Positions 32,691 to 44,284 are shown, counted from the first letter of the stretch. The stretch is 64,000 bases of DNA from Symsagittifera roscoffensis (GCF_963678635.1 NC_087064.1:11704819-11768818), one strand, 5' to 3'. A program made the numbers and translations. Notes: a model not told the origin generated them from the letters alone.

Positions 32691-33630
32691 CCGGTTGCGG
32701 TAATGGTTCCTGCCGAAGCGGCTACTCCTTATTTTTTGTAAGAGAAATTTTATCTCCTTGGGAAAATTGATGATCTCTAATTTTGTTTGCTCTTCTCACT
32801 TATTTTGGTAGAAGCAATTGAATTTTTGGGCAAATTCCAATTTTTGAAATCATTTTTTTTTTTCGTGCTTAATCAGCATAGCAAAATCATGCAATATCAA
32901 ACACGTGAGCCCAGCTTTAGGTGGGCAGTTCTGTTGTTTTTTATCGAGACATACAAAAATGTTGGTTCGCCTAGTTTTTTTTTTCAACAATTTACTCTTT
33001 TTTTTAGATTTCCCGGTGACATGAAAAATTACTATTGACCCAGTTTTGGGTAAATTTTTTTTGAAAACAAGTCTCAATCACAATAGGTTCTTAAATTGAA
33101 AAGAACCTTAACTTGATGTACTTTTTTCGAAATATTGAAAATATCATTTTTTTGTTTCGGCCTCCCTGAATTCATTGACATTTTCTCAAGCGTCTGTTGG
33201 CTTTGTTTTCTTGTTTTATACTCAGAGGATTATTCCGTCGCAATCAATAAATCGAATTTCAAATGTCTGAAGTTTGTGATGTAGATGAAAATATCTGTTG
33301 GGCTTAATAGATCTTTGATGCTTGTATCGGCTGATTTGCCTCTTATGGTAAATATTGATTGTTCTGTTCACAAGCTTGCGTGTGAGGAAAAAATTCTAAC
33401 TTTTTCAGCGTTTCCTTCGTAGTTTTCTTGCTATGTTTCGGATATTTAATTGTTCATCTTAATCTACGTGTCATATTTCTGTCTTAGTTTTCACAAAGGA
33501 TTGCTAAAAGTTGCTTCAACTTTGTGAATATCGAGGCTCCTTTTTGCTTTCGGTTTGTTTGGTAAAGTAATGTTTTACAGTTCTCTTGTCCTTATTTTTA
33601 TCTTGATTATATTTTGTTTTTATGATGCAG
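32691..33630. other. Array end, family C fragment, then unassigned intron
   Basis: 32700-32990 matches the array-terminal segment at 15590-15880 (gcggctactccttattttt, 'agagaaattttat', tcaaacacgtgagcccagc). 33030-33210 holds the family C 'cagttttgggtaaatttttt ... ttggctttgtttt' segment. 33215-33630 shows nothing I can assign. Confidence 0.45.
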
Positions 33631-34023
33631 GAGATTAAACAGAAGTGTTTCTTCGGTCAGCTCTCAATTGAGTCAACAGAACAACCCGCAACTGAAGGAT
33701 CTTTACGCACTTCTGCAACAGCAACACGCAGCTCAAAATGGACCCCAAGTTGTGACCTCCTTAGCCAACAGTTCGTCGGTTATGGAAAACTGGAACAGCG
33801 AGAATAATTCTGTCCTGGCACAAGCACAGATGCTTATGAGCAATCAACAGCAATCAAGTCAACAGTCGAATCAGCAGCAGCACCAAATTCCAGTGTCTGG
33901 ATCGAATAATGTAAACGAGCTGCTTCTGCAACAGCTAAGTGCTCTGAACCAAGACGGCAACTCATCCAACTTGGCCGGATTGACAAGCATGCAAAAAGCG
34001 AATCTGATTCAACTAATATTGGG
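33631..34023 (+). CDS. rbfox: Rbfox coding exon 8 (Gln-rich)
   Basis: The acceptor atgatgcag and the one-base phase (completing Met 513) fit exon 7. It encodes RLNRSVSSVSSQLSQQNNPQ and then a strongly Gln/Asn/Ser-rich tract (NQQQSSQQSNQQQHQ), ending KANLIQLILG at donor gg|gtgagt, phase 2. The Q/N-rich composition is prion-like. The exon is 393 nt, a multiple of three, with equal phases, so it too could be skipped without a frameshift. Confidence 0.87.
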
Positions 34024-34317
34024 GTGAGTTATGAAGTTATGAATAGGATAGAACTGTTCTGTCCATGAAACTATGATGAGTCTAAATTATTGCGGCGTAT
34101 TCCAGAGCAAAGCCTTGTTTCTTTTTTGTTTGGGGGGGGGGGGGGCGGATAATCCAAACTCTAATACTTGAACATTGGCGGGGCTGGCGCAGTATCCGAG
34201 ATCTTGAAATTCAAAAAAAAAGCCTCAAAATTTTGATAGATTTTCGGCGGCTTTCAATTAAAGGGTCTCGATTTTCGGTGGCTTTCGTAATTAATCAACT
34301 GTTGTTTTGTCTTTCAG

Positions 34318-34795
34318 AGCCAACAACGGTTCTATGAACCAACAACAACTTTCTCTTCTATCCCTCGCAACTGGAATCTCTCTTTCCACATTGATGGCAT
34401 CAATGTCGTCTGCAAGTGTAAACAACAACACCCACACCCCCAACAGCAATCTATCCTCCAATCATCAGACATCAAGCCACGCCGACAGATCCAATCAGAA
34501 TGCAGAATCACCAGGCGCTGCAATGAACCCAACGTCCCTACCAGGTAGCGGCGGGAACACATCGTCCCAAAATGCGAACCAGAATAACCCTAACTTGGTT
34601 AACAACAACAACAATAACCTCAATGCATGTCTGATGGCACTGATGAATAAAGTATCGGCAGGTGTCCCCAATTTGCAAGGAGGCGGAGCTTCCGTCCAAG
34701 ACATTCAGAGGTTGGCGGCTGGCGATGCAAGTAGTGGGCCTGGCGCAAGTTTCCTAGCTAACAGGGCAGCCGCGAATGCACAGAGAAACGCAGTG
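34318..34795 (+). CDS. rbfox: Rbfox coding exon 9 (Asn/Ser-rich)
   Basis: After acceptor tgtctttcag one base completes Gly 644. The exon then encodes ANNGSMNQQQLSLLSLATG, a Ser/Thr/His-rich part, an Asn-rich part (QNNPNLVNNNNNNLN) and a Gly/Ala-rich end (ANRAAANAQRNAV). It closes in phase 0 at gtg|gtaatt; gca|gtggta three bases earlier is an alternative donor that would remove one Val. Read-through would add a short unrelated tail and a stop. Confidence 0.85.
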
Positions 34796-35067
34796 GTAAT
34801 TTTTCTGGAGTTTATACCTTCTAATTGGCTGATATCTTTTGATTATCAGAACGATGAATCAAAAACTTGAAAAGCTACTTCAAGCAATGAAATCGTTGGC
34901 GGAGTTTTTTTTATTTCATTTCAAACGTGGATTTGAATTTGGTATGTTCCTAATGAAAATTGAAAATACGTATGGAATTTTTCTGTAATTAATAACAGGC
35001 TTCTTGAACGGTTTTAATTATATAACTTGAACGGTCTTCTATTGGTCCTATTTTTCATTTGTTTCAG

Positions 35068-35136
35068 AATGTTCCGAACGGAGGCTCACAGCAACAGCAG
35101 CTTTCAAGAAGCATTCGGAGATTCGCTCCCTACTAA
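35068..35136 (+). CDS. rbfox: Rbfox terminal coding exon 10 (RFAPY end)
   Basis: The acceptor catttgtttcag precedes 22 codons, NVPNGGSQQQQLSRSIRRFA then PY and TAA. The closing RFAPY is the C-terminus found in vertebrate RBFOX proteins, which identifies this as the true last exon and confirms the whole phase chain from exon 2. In this protein family the C-terminal region recruits splicing cofactors; residues 804-825 are encoded here. Confidence 0.92.
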   Translation, partial: NVPNGGSQQQQLSRSIRRFAPY

Positions 35137-35970
35137 CTAACAGCTTAATTTATTACAGACTTCAGGGTCAGTGCAATACAGTCAAACTAGTTAATAACTC
35201 TGAACTTACATTATTATAAGGTCACTTTTGTAGAGAATATTTGTACTTTGGTTCGTTTCTAGAACATGGAATGTTTAGTTTTAATTTATATATTCGAAAC
35301 AGGCAGTAAATTATGAATTTCAATTTTGAGGGTGCTTTTCTACTTAAAGTTGAACTGGAAGAAAAAGTATTAATTGCTAAATCAAATTCTAATTATGCAG
35401 TTTTCGTGAAATTTTTGCCTCGTAGAGGCATCACAAACTTTCTTTTGTCAAAGGTTTGATTGCCGCTTTAGTTTTGCAATAATTTTTCTCTTTATAAAAA
35501 CGGTCAAATGAAATAATAGATTAGTTCAATTATTTATTGTCGAAAAGTTCTGCTGGAATACAATTTTCGTTTGCAGTATGTTTTAGAATTGAGCAATTTT
35601 AGCATAAACTGATTCTAATCGTTAAAAATTCTCTTTGAATGAGTGTTCCATAATTTGTTTTTGAAGATAAAGGGTGCAATATAATTACTCATGACATTTG
35701 AAGTTTTTCATTCGAGGATGAAGGTGCCACATCGTAATGAGACTAGAAAGCGAACATAAAAATATGAAAACACCATCAAAGCAGTGATGAAAAAGCTTAT
35801 TAGATCAGTATAATTCAAGAGCGGCGAACACAATTACAGCGAGAACGCTCTACGTAAAGTTACTCTGTTCATCTCTTTTACTCATTACAGCAAGTAAAAA
35901 CTCACTTTTGCACCGGCGCAGTTTTAGTCAAGTAAGTAAAGTAATAATGCAAATATTCGTTAATAAAGCT
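35137..35970 (+). other. Presumed Rbfox 3'UTR
   Basis: No open frame of interest occurs and few dispersed repeats are evident, in contrast to the introns. The first canonical AATAAA downstream of the stop that I noticed is in cgttaataaagctcc at about 35963. An earlier non-canonical signal cannot be excluded. Confidence 0.45.
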
Positions 35971-37144
35971 CCATTTTGAACCCAAAAAACGATAAATTGG
36001 CTCAAGAATTTGAAATCTAAATAGATTAACTGCCTGACTTAATTACTGCTAAACTTTCTACGTTGCTTGGATGTGTTTTTTACGCTTCCGAGAGCTATTG
36101 GAATCGGGCACTAGACTTGTTCCGATAAAGAATTAAGTTCACTGGGCTCATCGGAGGCATGGCGTTGTGCTCAAACAGACCTGTCCACCAAATGACATAT
36201 TTGAACAGGGATAGCCGGTTGATGTGCAAGTAGCACAAACAGACGACCACAAAATACAGAAAATAAAATATATATCTTTGCAAATGGAGTTTTTTGTTCG
36301 TTTGGCTCTGAGAGCATCAGAACAAAAGCGTAGCAAAGAGGTACTTTCGAGAATAGAAGTAAAATAATCATATTTGCCAACAGTTTTTTATCAACAACTT
36401 AACAAAAAAAGAACTTCGATTTTTCAAAGAATGTTCTGAATAATTAGCTAAAAAAGCTTCAAAAATTAATTTTCTCGTAAATAAAAATTTCCTCGCTGTA
36501 TTCGCCCCAACTTTAGTCGCTCGACTTTCGACCACAAATCAAAACTCTTAAACCGGTTTTTAATCTACACTGGAATTTTCTCTAAGGTTGTTAAACAGGG
36601 TTTGAATCACGGCTGCAAAGGCTTTAAAATTGAATTTCACTTGATGTACGTGATTTTCTGCGGGAAAAAAGTCAAAAAATAAATTAAACACCCCAGTACG
36701 AAGTTCCTCCCCACTGTCAGTATTCGGAAATAAACCTAAACCCAAATACCCGCTCTATTCAAAATTTGCTTGCGATATTGATTGCAAACCTAAGTAACTC
36801 CGTTTTTTCAATTTACCTTATATAAAATATTTTTTTTGTTAGATTTTTTTTCGCTCGCAGAAATAAGGGCTCACTGTTTGTGGCATTTTGCTGCACAGCA
36901 TAGGAAGTCACTGGCAAACGTTTTATCCGCTTTTTTGGTGGCTAGTGTTTGAAGTTGTCAAGAGACGTGTTAATAGACCTTAAAAGATGAACGATGGCTG
37001 TTCAATTCCTGAAAAAAATCAACTAACAAGCGCAATTTTTTAATTTTGTACATTAAATAATATAGATAATATAGGGTCACATTGCCCACAGGAAAATTAT
37101 TACTTTGAGTTGTTCAATTTGTTTTAAATTGTGAACTGGTGTCT
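35971..37144. other. Intergenic, nothing firmly recognised
   Basis: Overlapping minus-strand ORFs near 36095-36380 are hydrophobic and lack splice support, so they are not called. A decayed family A segment (tggcattttgctgcacagca, ttggtggctagtgtttgaag) lies at about 36880-36960. Confidence 0.4.
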
Positions 37145-37720
37145 TTAAGAGTCTTGAATGTAGTGAATGCTCTCTTATAGGTATCGGGTATTGTTTTGTT
37201 TGCTTTTCTAAATGAAAAGTTCTTAAAAATTGTTCAGGCTCAATTTTTTTTTTCGCGGTCCGAATTTTGTTATTTTTTACAGTTCAGCTCATTTCCTTTG
37301 TTTAAGTAAGATAAACTCCGCTATTGGGCAACACAAAAAAGTCACAAAAACATTACTGTCTTCTGGTTTCGAAAGTGGATTTCAATTTCAAGTTTCCAGC
37401 AGAAAAAGTCATAAAAACATGACTGTCTTCTCGTTTCGAAATTGGATTTAAAGTTTCAAGCAGAAAAAATTACCTATTCATTTTTAAGAGTCGATGAACG
37501 TAGTTTGGACTCTTAATTAGATCGTAATTTTTTTTTTCGTTTTGTTTCAGTAAAACTCTGGAAAACTCAGGATTTTTATTCAGACTCAAACGTAATTTTT
37601 AGCGCTGCGACTATTGATTTTTTTTTAAGTTCAATTCATTTCCTTTCTTAAAATGAGGGCAAACATCGATACCGAACTGCAAAGTTGTAAAAATCACGGT
37701 AGACCTGATTGAATTGAAAT
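37145..37720 (+). repeat. Two partial family C copies in tandem
   Basis: Head words occur twice: gaatgtagtgaatgctctct (37156) and gatgaacgtagtttggactc (37493). Each is followed by the 'attgttcaggctcaa / tcagactcaaacgtaatttt' and 'agttca(g)ctcatttcctttg' body. Between them a ~55-bp segment (gtttcgaaa(g)tggattt) is itself duplicated (37370-37455). Confidence 0.5.
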
Positions 37721-37774
37721 TTCGAAAATGGAATTTATTTATTACTCTTGCGATTAGCAATTGTCATCAAATAT

Positions 37775-38861
37775 GAATATAGACTTTTTTCGAGTTAACA
37801 ACTTGTTTAACAGCATCACTTGAAATTATTGCTATTTTAATTCATAATGAATTAAAATTTTTATGCATTCTGGCACGCTTAGTCTGGAGGTAACGAATAC
37901 TCCTGGGACGCCAACGGTCCTGGGTTCTAAACTGCCCGGACCTCTTTTTTTTTCAATCGATAAGTAGTCCGTTGCAAACAAACATTGTCGGCTTTTTGTT
38001 GTCTGCTTATGTTTTGTCGTCTTAGTTGCCGTTTTATTGATTTTTTTCTAGTTTTTTTTTACATTTAAGTTGCTTTTAGTGCTCTGATTTTCCTATGTTG
38101 TTTGTATCTTGACTAAGTTTGACTTCGTATAGTTTTTTTTTAAAAACTACTCTGCCCAAATGATTTTGGCCTATTTCTTATCAACTTAATGACCTAATTT
38201 TGAGTCGTTTCTACGGAAACATGCTTTTTATGCTCACCTCTGATCAGCACATAATGCTAAAATTCTCAATAGGAATAGAGATCAAGTTTTCAAAACAACA
38301 ATTTTTTTCCGGCTTTTTTTGTTTTTTTTTTTCTTTTTATTTCGATATGATAGGTATAATATATTGGCTTATTGGCCGCATATTACGTCTTTCGACGAGC
38401 GAAAAAAAGTTTTGTGCGTGCTTTTTCGTGTTTTGAGATTGAGGGGGTCCTAGTAACTTGCTATGTGTCTTAATTTTTTGAGTTTTTTTCGGCTTTTTAA
38501 ATTTGTTTGGGCTGAATATTTTTCGGCCTTTTTTATAACGGCTTAGTGGCCTCATTTTGTTTCTTTTATCGAGCAAATAAATATTTTGAGGGTGAGCTGG
38601 ATTTATTAACTTTTCAGAAAATCGAACTCTTGTTGATTTTTATCGGCTTAAAGGGTTTCTGACACAGTATTTTTAGCTTTGTTACCGCTGGGTACATTAT
38701 CTTCTAAAATTACACATTTTATTGTCCTGCTTGGCATGTTTTTGTTTCAAAACTAGCCTATTTCATTTGAATAGATCTATTTGTTTTCACTTTTTTATAT
38801 TTTTAATTGTTTTTCTTGTTTTGTATAGCAAGTGGTGCAAAGCTCAGCTTCGTCTCTGTGT
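37775..38861 (+). mobile_element. tRNA-headed family B element with palindromic tail
   Basis: The lead-in gacttttttcgagttaacaa is followed by the tRNA-like head (gtctggaggtaacgaatact ... ggtcctgggttctaaactgc), a T-run, and the body words gacttcgtatag, 'tgattttggcctatttctta', aatgacctaattttgagtcg and 'atgctcacctctgatcagc'. The tail gtgcaaagctcagcttcgtc tctgtgtc ends at 38861. It is the most complete family B copy, about 1.1 kb. Confidence 0.6.
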
Positions 38862-38864
38862 CAG

Positions 38865-40268
38865 ATTTTCCAGCGAAATAAAAAAACTTCTTAATGATAC
38901 GGTTTTCTCAGAATTGTTCAGTTTCATCAAAATTTTGTCAACCATTAGCTTTAAAGCCGTCTATTTTTTTTAGTTTCAAAACACGAGTTTTTGTTTCAAC
39001 CTTTGGGAAAAAATGTGACTCAAGTTTTGATTTTTTCTGTTTTCTCAAAACAAACTCTGCCAAAACTAAGTTTTTTTGATTTATTGGATAAACTAGTTTG
39101 TCAAAATTTTCTCTGCATAAACGGATACGCCCAATTTTTTTATACAACAAGTTATGGCGCTCGGAAAAATCAAATTTCCGTTTTTTTGGAAATTTTTATC
39201 TTTTCTCGAAAACTACCCTCCCATATCTTGAGTTCTTACGTTCAATCGAAGCAACAGGTTGTGTGAATCTCCGCATAAATGGTTTTTTACCAAAAAAAAC
39301 ATCTTAAACACAAAAGATACTGCCCTCAGAACAGTAAATATTTTGTTTTTGAACAGTTTTTTGAAGTTTTTTTCAATTTTCTCGAAAACCACCCATCTAA
39401 ATCTTAAATTAAGTGTTCGATCGAGAATTCCGATTTTGGAAAACTTCTCTTTTTAAACGGCCACATCCTTTTTTGCAAAAAATGTTATGGATTTCGATAA
39501 GTCAAAGTGTTTTCCTTTTCACCGTTTTTTAGGATCCTTTTGATTTTTCGCATAAACTAACTTACCAAATTTGGCTAAAAGTTCATAAAAAAGAGCTGGT
39601 TCTGGTAATATTTGCTACAAAAAGCGTATGAGAAAATTCCAATATCTCAAAAAAAATTTTTTCTCTCACTTAGTAGAAAAATAACAAAGATTTTGGGCAA
39701 ATTCGTAATTTTCCCTACCAATTCTTAAGTTAAATGTTCAATAGAGTAATCGGGTTTTCTAATTGGGAAAATTATCGATTCCAGATTGTTAAGTTTCTTA
39801 AATGTTCACCATTTTTTAAAGTTTTTTGACTTTTATTAGAAACTACCCTATGAAATCTGAGATGAAGGGTTCAATCGAAAGAAGCGCTTGCGACACTTTT
39901 CACTACACAAGCAGCGATTCTTTAACTTTTTTCTAAGCAAAATGTGATATCTCAGGTAAAATTTTTTCTTAACCTCTACAATTTCTTTTGTAGATAAACA
40001 AATAAGGTCCAATAAAAAAACTGGGCAAGGTCCATTTTTTGAAATTACCCATTTTGTTGCCCATCAGTTGTTTAACAAACTCCAAAAAAAATCAAACAGT
40101 TACCTCTAGCTTTAGCTGGCCTCCTTGTTATCTTTTATCGATATTTATGAACATTTTGTTTTCCACATATTTTTTTCTCTTTTCACATTTTTCATTTTTT
40201 TTTCGGCTTCTTGTTTTTTATGTTCTGGTTGTATCGCAGACGGTGCGAAGCTCCACTTTACGTCTCTA
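38865..40268 (+). repeat. Family C fragment, 160-bp array and tail
   Basis: A family C body fragment (38868-38990) is followed by five to six diverged 160-bp units (39000-39960), then the shared array flank (cctctagctttagctggcct, ~40105) and another palindromic tail variant (ggtgcgaagctccactttac gtctct) ending at about 40268. Confidence 0.5.
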
Positions 40269-40761
40269 AAAACTTTTCGGATGATTAGTTGTCGTCAAAT
40301 TTTTTGTCGAGCTACTGTTTTTCGCGTTCAACTTCATAATTATTTTTATAACCACACCCAATGTATATCTAATCATCGAGCGATAAAAAAAAGTTTGCCA
40401 ACTTCGTTTTTTGGTTTTCTGATTTACTAATGAAGCTCGTTTTCCTAGGTGACGAATAACAAAAATCAATTATCGACAAGCGCTCAATTGTGCAATGCCA
40501 TGACATAGCAGCGTTTTATTTTTTGGAATATATTATAGATTGAATTATAAAAGTCAATTTTTAAATTTTTTCAATATTCCGCTTTAAATCTCTCAGCTGG
40601 TTATTTTAAACAGTTTTAAGATGATGAGAGTTTTCATTATTGAGGCATTTTTTAATAAGCATTACACAAAAAAAATCAACTTTCAGAATTTTCTTTGAAC
40701 AATGTCAATTTTTTTGAAACTTACTTTTAAAAGCGCACCTTTAAACGATTCGCAGATGGTT
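40269..40761. other. No feature recognised
   Basis: AT-rich sequence between the last repeat tail and the start of the 7.1-kb duplication; nothing supportable on either strand. Confidence 0.4.
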
Positions 40762-41220
40762 ATTTATGCATGGTCAGTGTACCACAGCATGGATAGTTAA
40801 TAGCATGTTAACTGCATTTGCCTTTATTCGCGTTGCATGATCAGTGTACCACTGCATGGTTTAATAATTGCATGGTTACTAAATTTGCCTTGTGTTTAAG
40901 TTAGTAGATATAATTTTATTATTATATTTGATAATTTTTGGTAGGTTTTCGGCACTGAGGTCATTTGGCATTAGTTCCGTCGGCTTATTTTTCTATCATT
41001 TTATTTCTACTGAATTATTGGTTTTATAATGATTGGCATCTAACAAGAATTTTTCAAAAAGGATAAATTACCCTCTTAAGCCATCCGTAATACAAATAAA
41101 AACTTATTCAAAAAAAACTGACAGCTTTTGTTTAAAAATTTTTTTAAAAGTTTTTTTTTCTAAACCAAATTTTCGGCATTTTAGTTCGCTTACTAGAATA
41201 AATTTAAATTAAATCAATCA

Positions 41221-42564
41221 CACGACCCATCTGGTGTGGAGGTAACAATTACTTAAGACAACTAAGGCGTGTGGTTTGAATCCAGCCGGGGCCTGTTTTT
41301 TTTTCAAATTAGAAATTTTCTGCTTTTTCGTGGAACCGTCCGCCTCTTTGTTTTTTGACTTAATTCCCATACCACGGACAATTTTCAAAGATTCAGCTTT
41401 CTTCTAATTTTCGGAAGGCCATTAGTGAAAGCAATTGATTTTTAAAAAAATTTCGGAAATTTTTGCTTTTTTATGGAATTTTTTTTAATACAAAGTTAAC
41501 AAATAAATTTTTAAAAAACTTTCATAAAAAAAAATTTTTAGTGCCATTTTTTGAGCACTGAATTATTGAGCATTATTTGGTTGTTATTCCTACGTAATTT
41601 TTGTTCCGATGCAAATTTAACGTTCAATTGTCTTATTTGGCATACTAATTTTGTTTAAAATGAGTTTTATTCCAGACAAATTGATACAATGTCCAGACAA
41701 ATTGATACAATTTGGTTCAGTTTTCGAGTTGAATTTTGCATTTATTTTTCATAAAACACTAGTGGACAATATATAAGCAGTACATTTTTTTGGTTGATTT
41801 TCTGCTTATGGCTATCAGTTTTAATTCGGTTTGTCGGCTTTTCACCTATTGTTTTGTTTCCCACGAATATTTGGTTTTTTAAAAATCGATAAAACTCTGC
41901 CTCCTTTCTTTTGGTGTCTGAAAATCAACTCCTCTTAAAAATATATTAAATTGTCAAAAATGATTGCTTCTTTTTCTAAATTTGTTTTTTTTTCTAGTTC
42001 CATTTTCAATTTTTTCTTCGCTCGAAGTCTTTTTGCATCTTCTTTAGCGTCATCTTCGTTTAATCCTATACTTGTTTTTTTCAAAGTAGTGCGAAGCTCG
42101 GCTTCGCCCTGTGTCTAAGAATTATGCAACTCAGCTCAAAACATGTTTTTGCGCGAAGCCTTTTTTGGCCAAAATGATCTCGGCTTATTTTTTTATCGCT
42201 TACAAAACTTAATTTAGGTCGTTTGAGGGAAACATAATTTTTATGATCTCCTCCTGATCATACAGAACGTTGAAAATCTCAAAATAGAAATTCTAGTTTA
42301 AAGTTTTTCATGACAACATTTTTTTTAACTTGTTTTTGAGTTTTCATTAAAAGCTGTCGAATGTGTTTCTGGACTCGTGCTCCCCAAATAGAACATCATT
42401 CGAGAGACAACGATTTGAAGTTGAAGTTTTTTATCTGTGGTTTCTTCAAAAATTTTTCTGTTTTCTTTGGTCTTGGTGGCTCTCTTTTCCTTTCCTGTTT
42501 GCTAGCTTTCAATGTTAGCTTCGTGATATTGCAAGTGATGCGAAGCTCTGCTTCGCCTCCGTGT
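41221..42564 (+). mobile_element. Family B elements inside copy 1
   Basis: The tRNA-like head gtgtggaggtaacaattact ... gtggtttgaatccagccggg is followed by a T-run. Palindromic tails follow at 42091-42114 (gcgaagctcggcttcgccct) and 42540-42564 (gcgaagctctgcttcgcctc), with family B body words between them. The same elements are repeated in copy 2 at 48326-49630. Confidence 0.55.
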
Positions 42565-42800
42565 TTTAATTTCTTGACTTCGAATTCGGCTTGCAATTTA
42601 TCGAATTAGCGGCCTAGTGTTGAGTCGTTTCACGTAAAATGCAATTTTTCTGCACATCTCTGGAATACACAGACTGTTAAATTATAACTCTTGGGAACAT
42701 TTTTTTTGGCTTTTTTCTTTTCACTTTTCCGGCCTAAATGATTTCGGCCTAAATTGCATCGGCTTGATGGCTTCTTACTGAGTTTTTGAATAACAAAAAA

Positions 42801-43280
42801 CTATTTGAATATAAGAGCGTTAGCGTGAAAACAGTAGTCCTGGTGAAAAAAATTTTCCCGGAATTGTTAGAAACTTTGGAAAAGTTTTTTTTTCGTTTCG
42901 GCTTAGCTACCTCATATTACTTTCAAAGGTCTGTTTTGCTTTCTATTTTGCTTAAATTCACAAAAAAAATGAAAAAATAGCAAATAGTCCGATGATTCAC
43001 TTTACCAATACAATAAACGCAATTCCCTTTTTGCTACTGAGCTGGTAAAGGTAATCATCTAGCTATTTTGCTATTTTTTACAATTTTTTTTGTAAGTTTT
43101 AGCAAAATAGAAAGCAAAAAAAAAACGTTTTTGTATGTAATATGAGGTAACTAAGCAGACACAAAGTAAACCAAAATAGTCTTTTAACGAAAAAAAAACA
43201 CTTCTAAATTTTCTTAAAATTCCGGTAACAAAATTTTTACCAGAACTACTATCTTCACGCAAACGCTCGTATGTTCATAT
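42801..43280. mobile_element. Foldback element, ~480 bp, inside copy 1
   Basis: The outer ends ctatttgaatataagagcgt and acgctcgtatgttcatatag are inverted matches. The arms extend about 210-230 bp with conserved internal words (ctcatattac, gctttctattttgc, aaaaaatagcaaa), around a short centre near 43020. A mirrored pair of ORFs (42786-42980 + and 43071-43262 -) is produced by the symmetry and is not coding. Confidence 0.75.
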
Positions 43281-43898
43281 AGTGATTTACATGTTTGTAT
43301 TTTGTTTTGGCAAACAATCCCAACTATAACTTTTTATTCGAAAAGTAAGCAAGTTTTTCAACCTTTCTTAGATTACTCAAATTGATTTTGTTTCGTTCTC
43401 AAAACACTACAAAGACTCAAATTCGCCAAAAAGTTTGAAGAAACTAGATAAAAGATACCTTTTTGAGCTATTTTTGGAAATTTTTCTCAAATTTAATCTA
43501 CATTGGTTCCAAAAGCGCCTTCAGAATGCAGAAAAGTTTTAAGGTTGGTCCACCAAAACTGGATTTTGGGGAAATCTCAAATAGTCCGGAGTCGAATCCC
43601 TAAATCCGCTACTCAAAACTCGAATTCTTTTTGATCATCTGAACATATTAAGAATAGCAAAAAAAGCTGTAAATTTGAGGGACTACCTGTTTTGAGGAAA
43701 AAAAGAATGAGTCAAAATAAAAAACCGGTGTGAGAAAAAAACAACGCAAAAAGCAAAAATTTCTTCGGTTATAATCCTGCTTCTTTTTATGATTATAGCG
43801 CTTAGTTTTAAATCCAACTGATACTAACTTGACCTCGGCTCTCGGCTTTGGCTTCGTTTACTGAATTTCTAACTTGACTTCTGGGCTGAGCATTGACT

Positions 43899-43976
43899 TG
43901 ACCTCTGATTTGACCTCTGATTTGACCTCTGATTTGACCTCTGAGTTGACCTCTGAATTGACCTCTGCCTCGAAAT
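43899..43976 (+). repeat. 15-bp tandem repeat just upstream of calpain exon 1
   Basis: About five to six units of (t)gacctctgatt, 15 bp each, slightly degenerate, end about 10 bp before the ATG-containing calpain exon. On the minus strand it reads as RGQIRGQ repeats, an artefact. On the plus strand it may provide the pyrimidine-rich tract before the exon acceptor. Confidence 0.75.
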
Positions 43977-43986
43977 CTGACCTGGA

Positions 43987-44160
43987 ATGGTAGCGGAGCA
44001 TAATGAGAAGCAGGACAGTCCCCTGTGGAAAGCGCAGAAAAAAGAGTGCAGAAGGAGGGGCAGGGGACTGTTGTGGGAGGATGAGTCATTCCCTGCCACC
44101 ATGAACTCCTGCTTCCGCACCAGACGACCCCAGAGCGACTTCAAGTGGATGCGACCCAAG
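43987..44160 (+). CDS. Calpain protease core exon 1, copy 1
   Basis: This encodes the start of the calpain cysteine-protease core: a KKECRRRGRGLLWEDESFPA segment matches the family pattern (LRxxCxxxxxLFEDPxFPA). It continues to FKWMRPK at donor aag|gtcagt, phase 0. The left boundary is uncertain: the frame opens after a TGA at 43978, has an ATG at 43987, and several AGs between 43992 and 44018 could be acceptors. The CRRR-LFED-FPAT wording resembles the CAPN5/TRA-3 type, but the subfamily is not settled. Calpains are calcium-activated intracellular proteases. Confidence 0.82.
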
Positions 44161-44284
44161 GTCAGTATATTTAAGAGCATTGAGGATCTACCTGACCATT
44201 TAGGAACCAACACACGAGCTGTTCAGTGTACTCCACAGAACCGCTGTTATGACCCGGTTAAAAAACTACATGCTATTTTTTTTA

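Noticed and set aside
36095-36380. Overlapping hydrophobic minus-strand ORFs downstream of Rbfox
   Set aside because: Several frames are open over the same short stretch, none has a start context or splice sites, and the hydrophobicity follows from base composition.
40762-40900. Possible regulatory TGCATG cluster at the left end of the calpain duplication
   Set aside because: The tgcatgg words are part of a ~70-bp local tandem repeat, not independently placed sites.
41221-41295. tRNA gene-like segment (and its copy at 48326)
   Set aside because: The box B is good, but the cloverleaf is incomplete and it belongs to the family B repeat seen at 1801, 13801 and 37871.
42361-42609. ORF conserved between the two 7.1-kb blocks (copy at 49427)
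   Set aside because: Conservation reflects the recent duplication; the frame runs through a family B repeat and its palindromic tail.
43808-44213. Minus-strand ORFs with RGQIRGQ or SNQRSNQR repeats (again at 50872-51277)
   Set aside because: They overlap plus-strand calpain exon 1 and the 15-bp tandem repeat; the RGQ pattern is simply the repeat translated.
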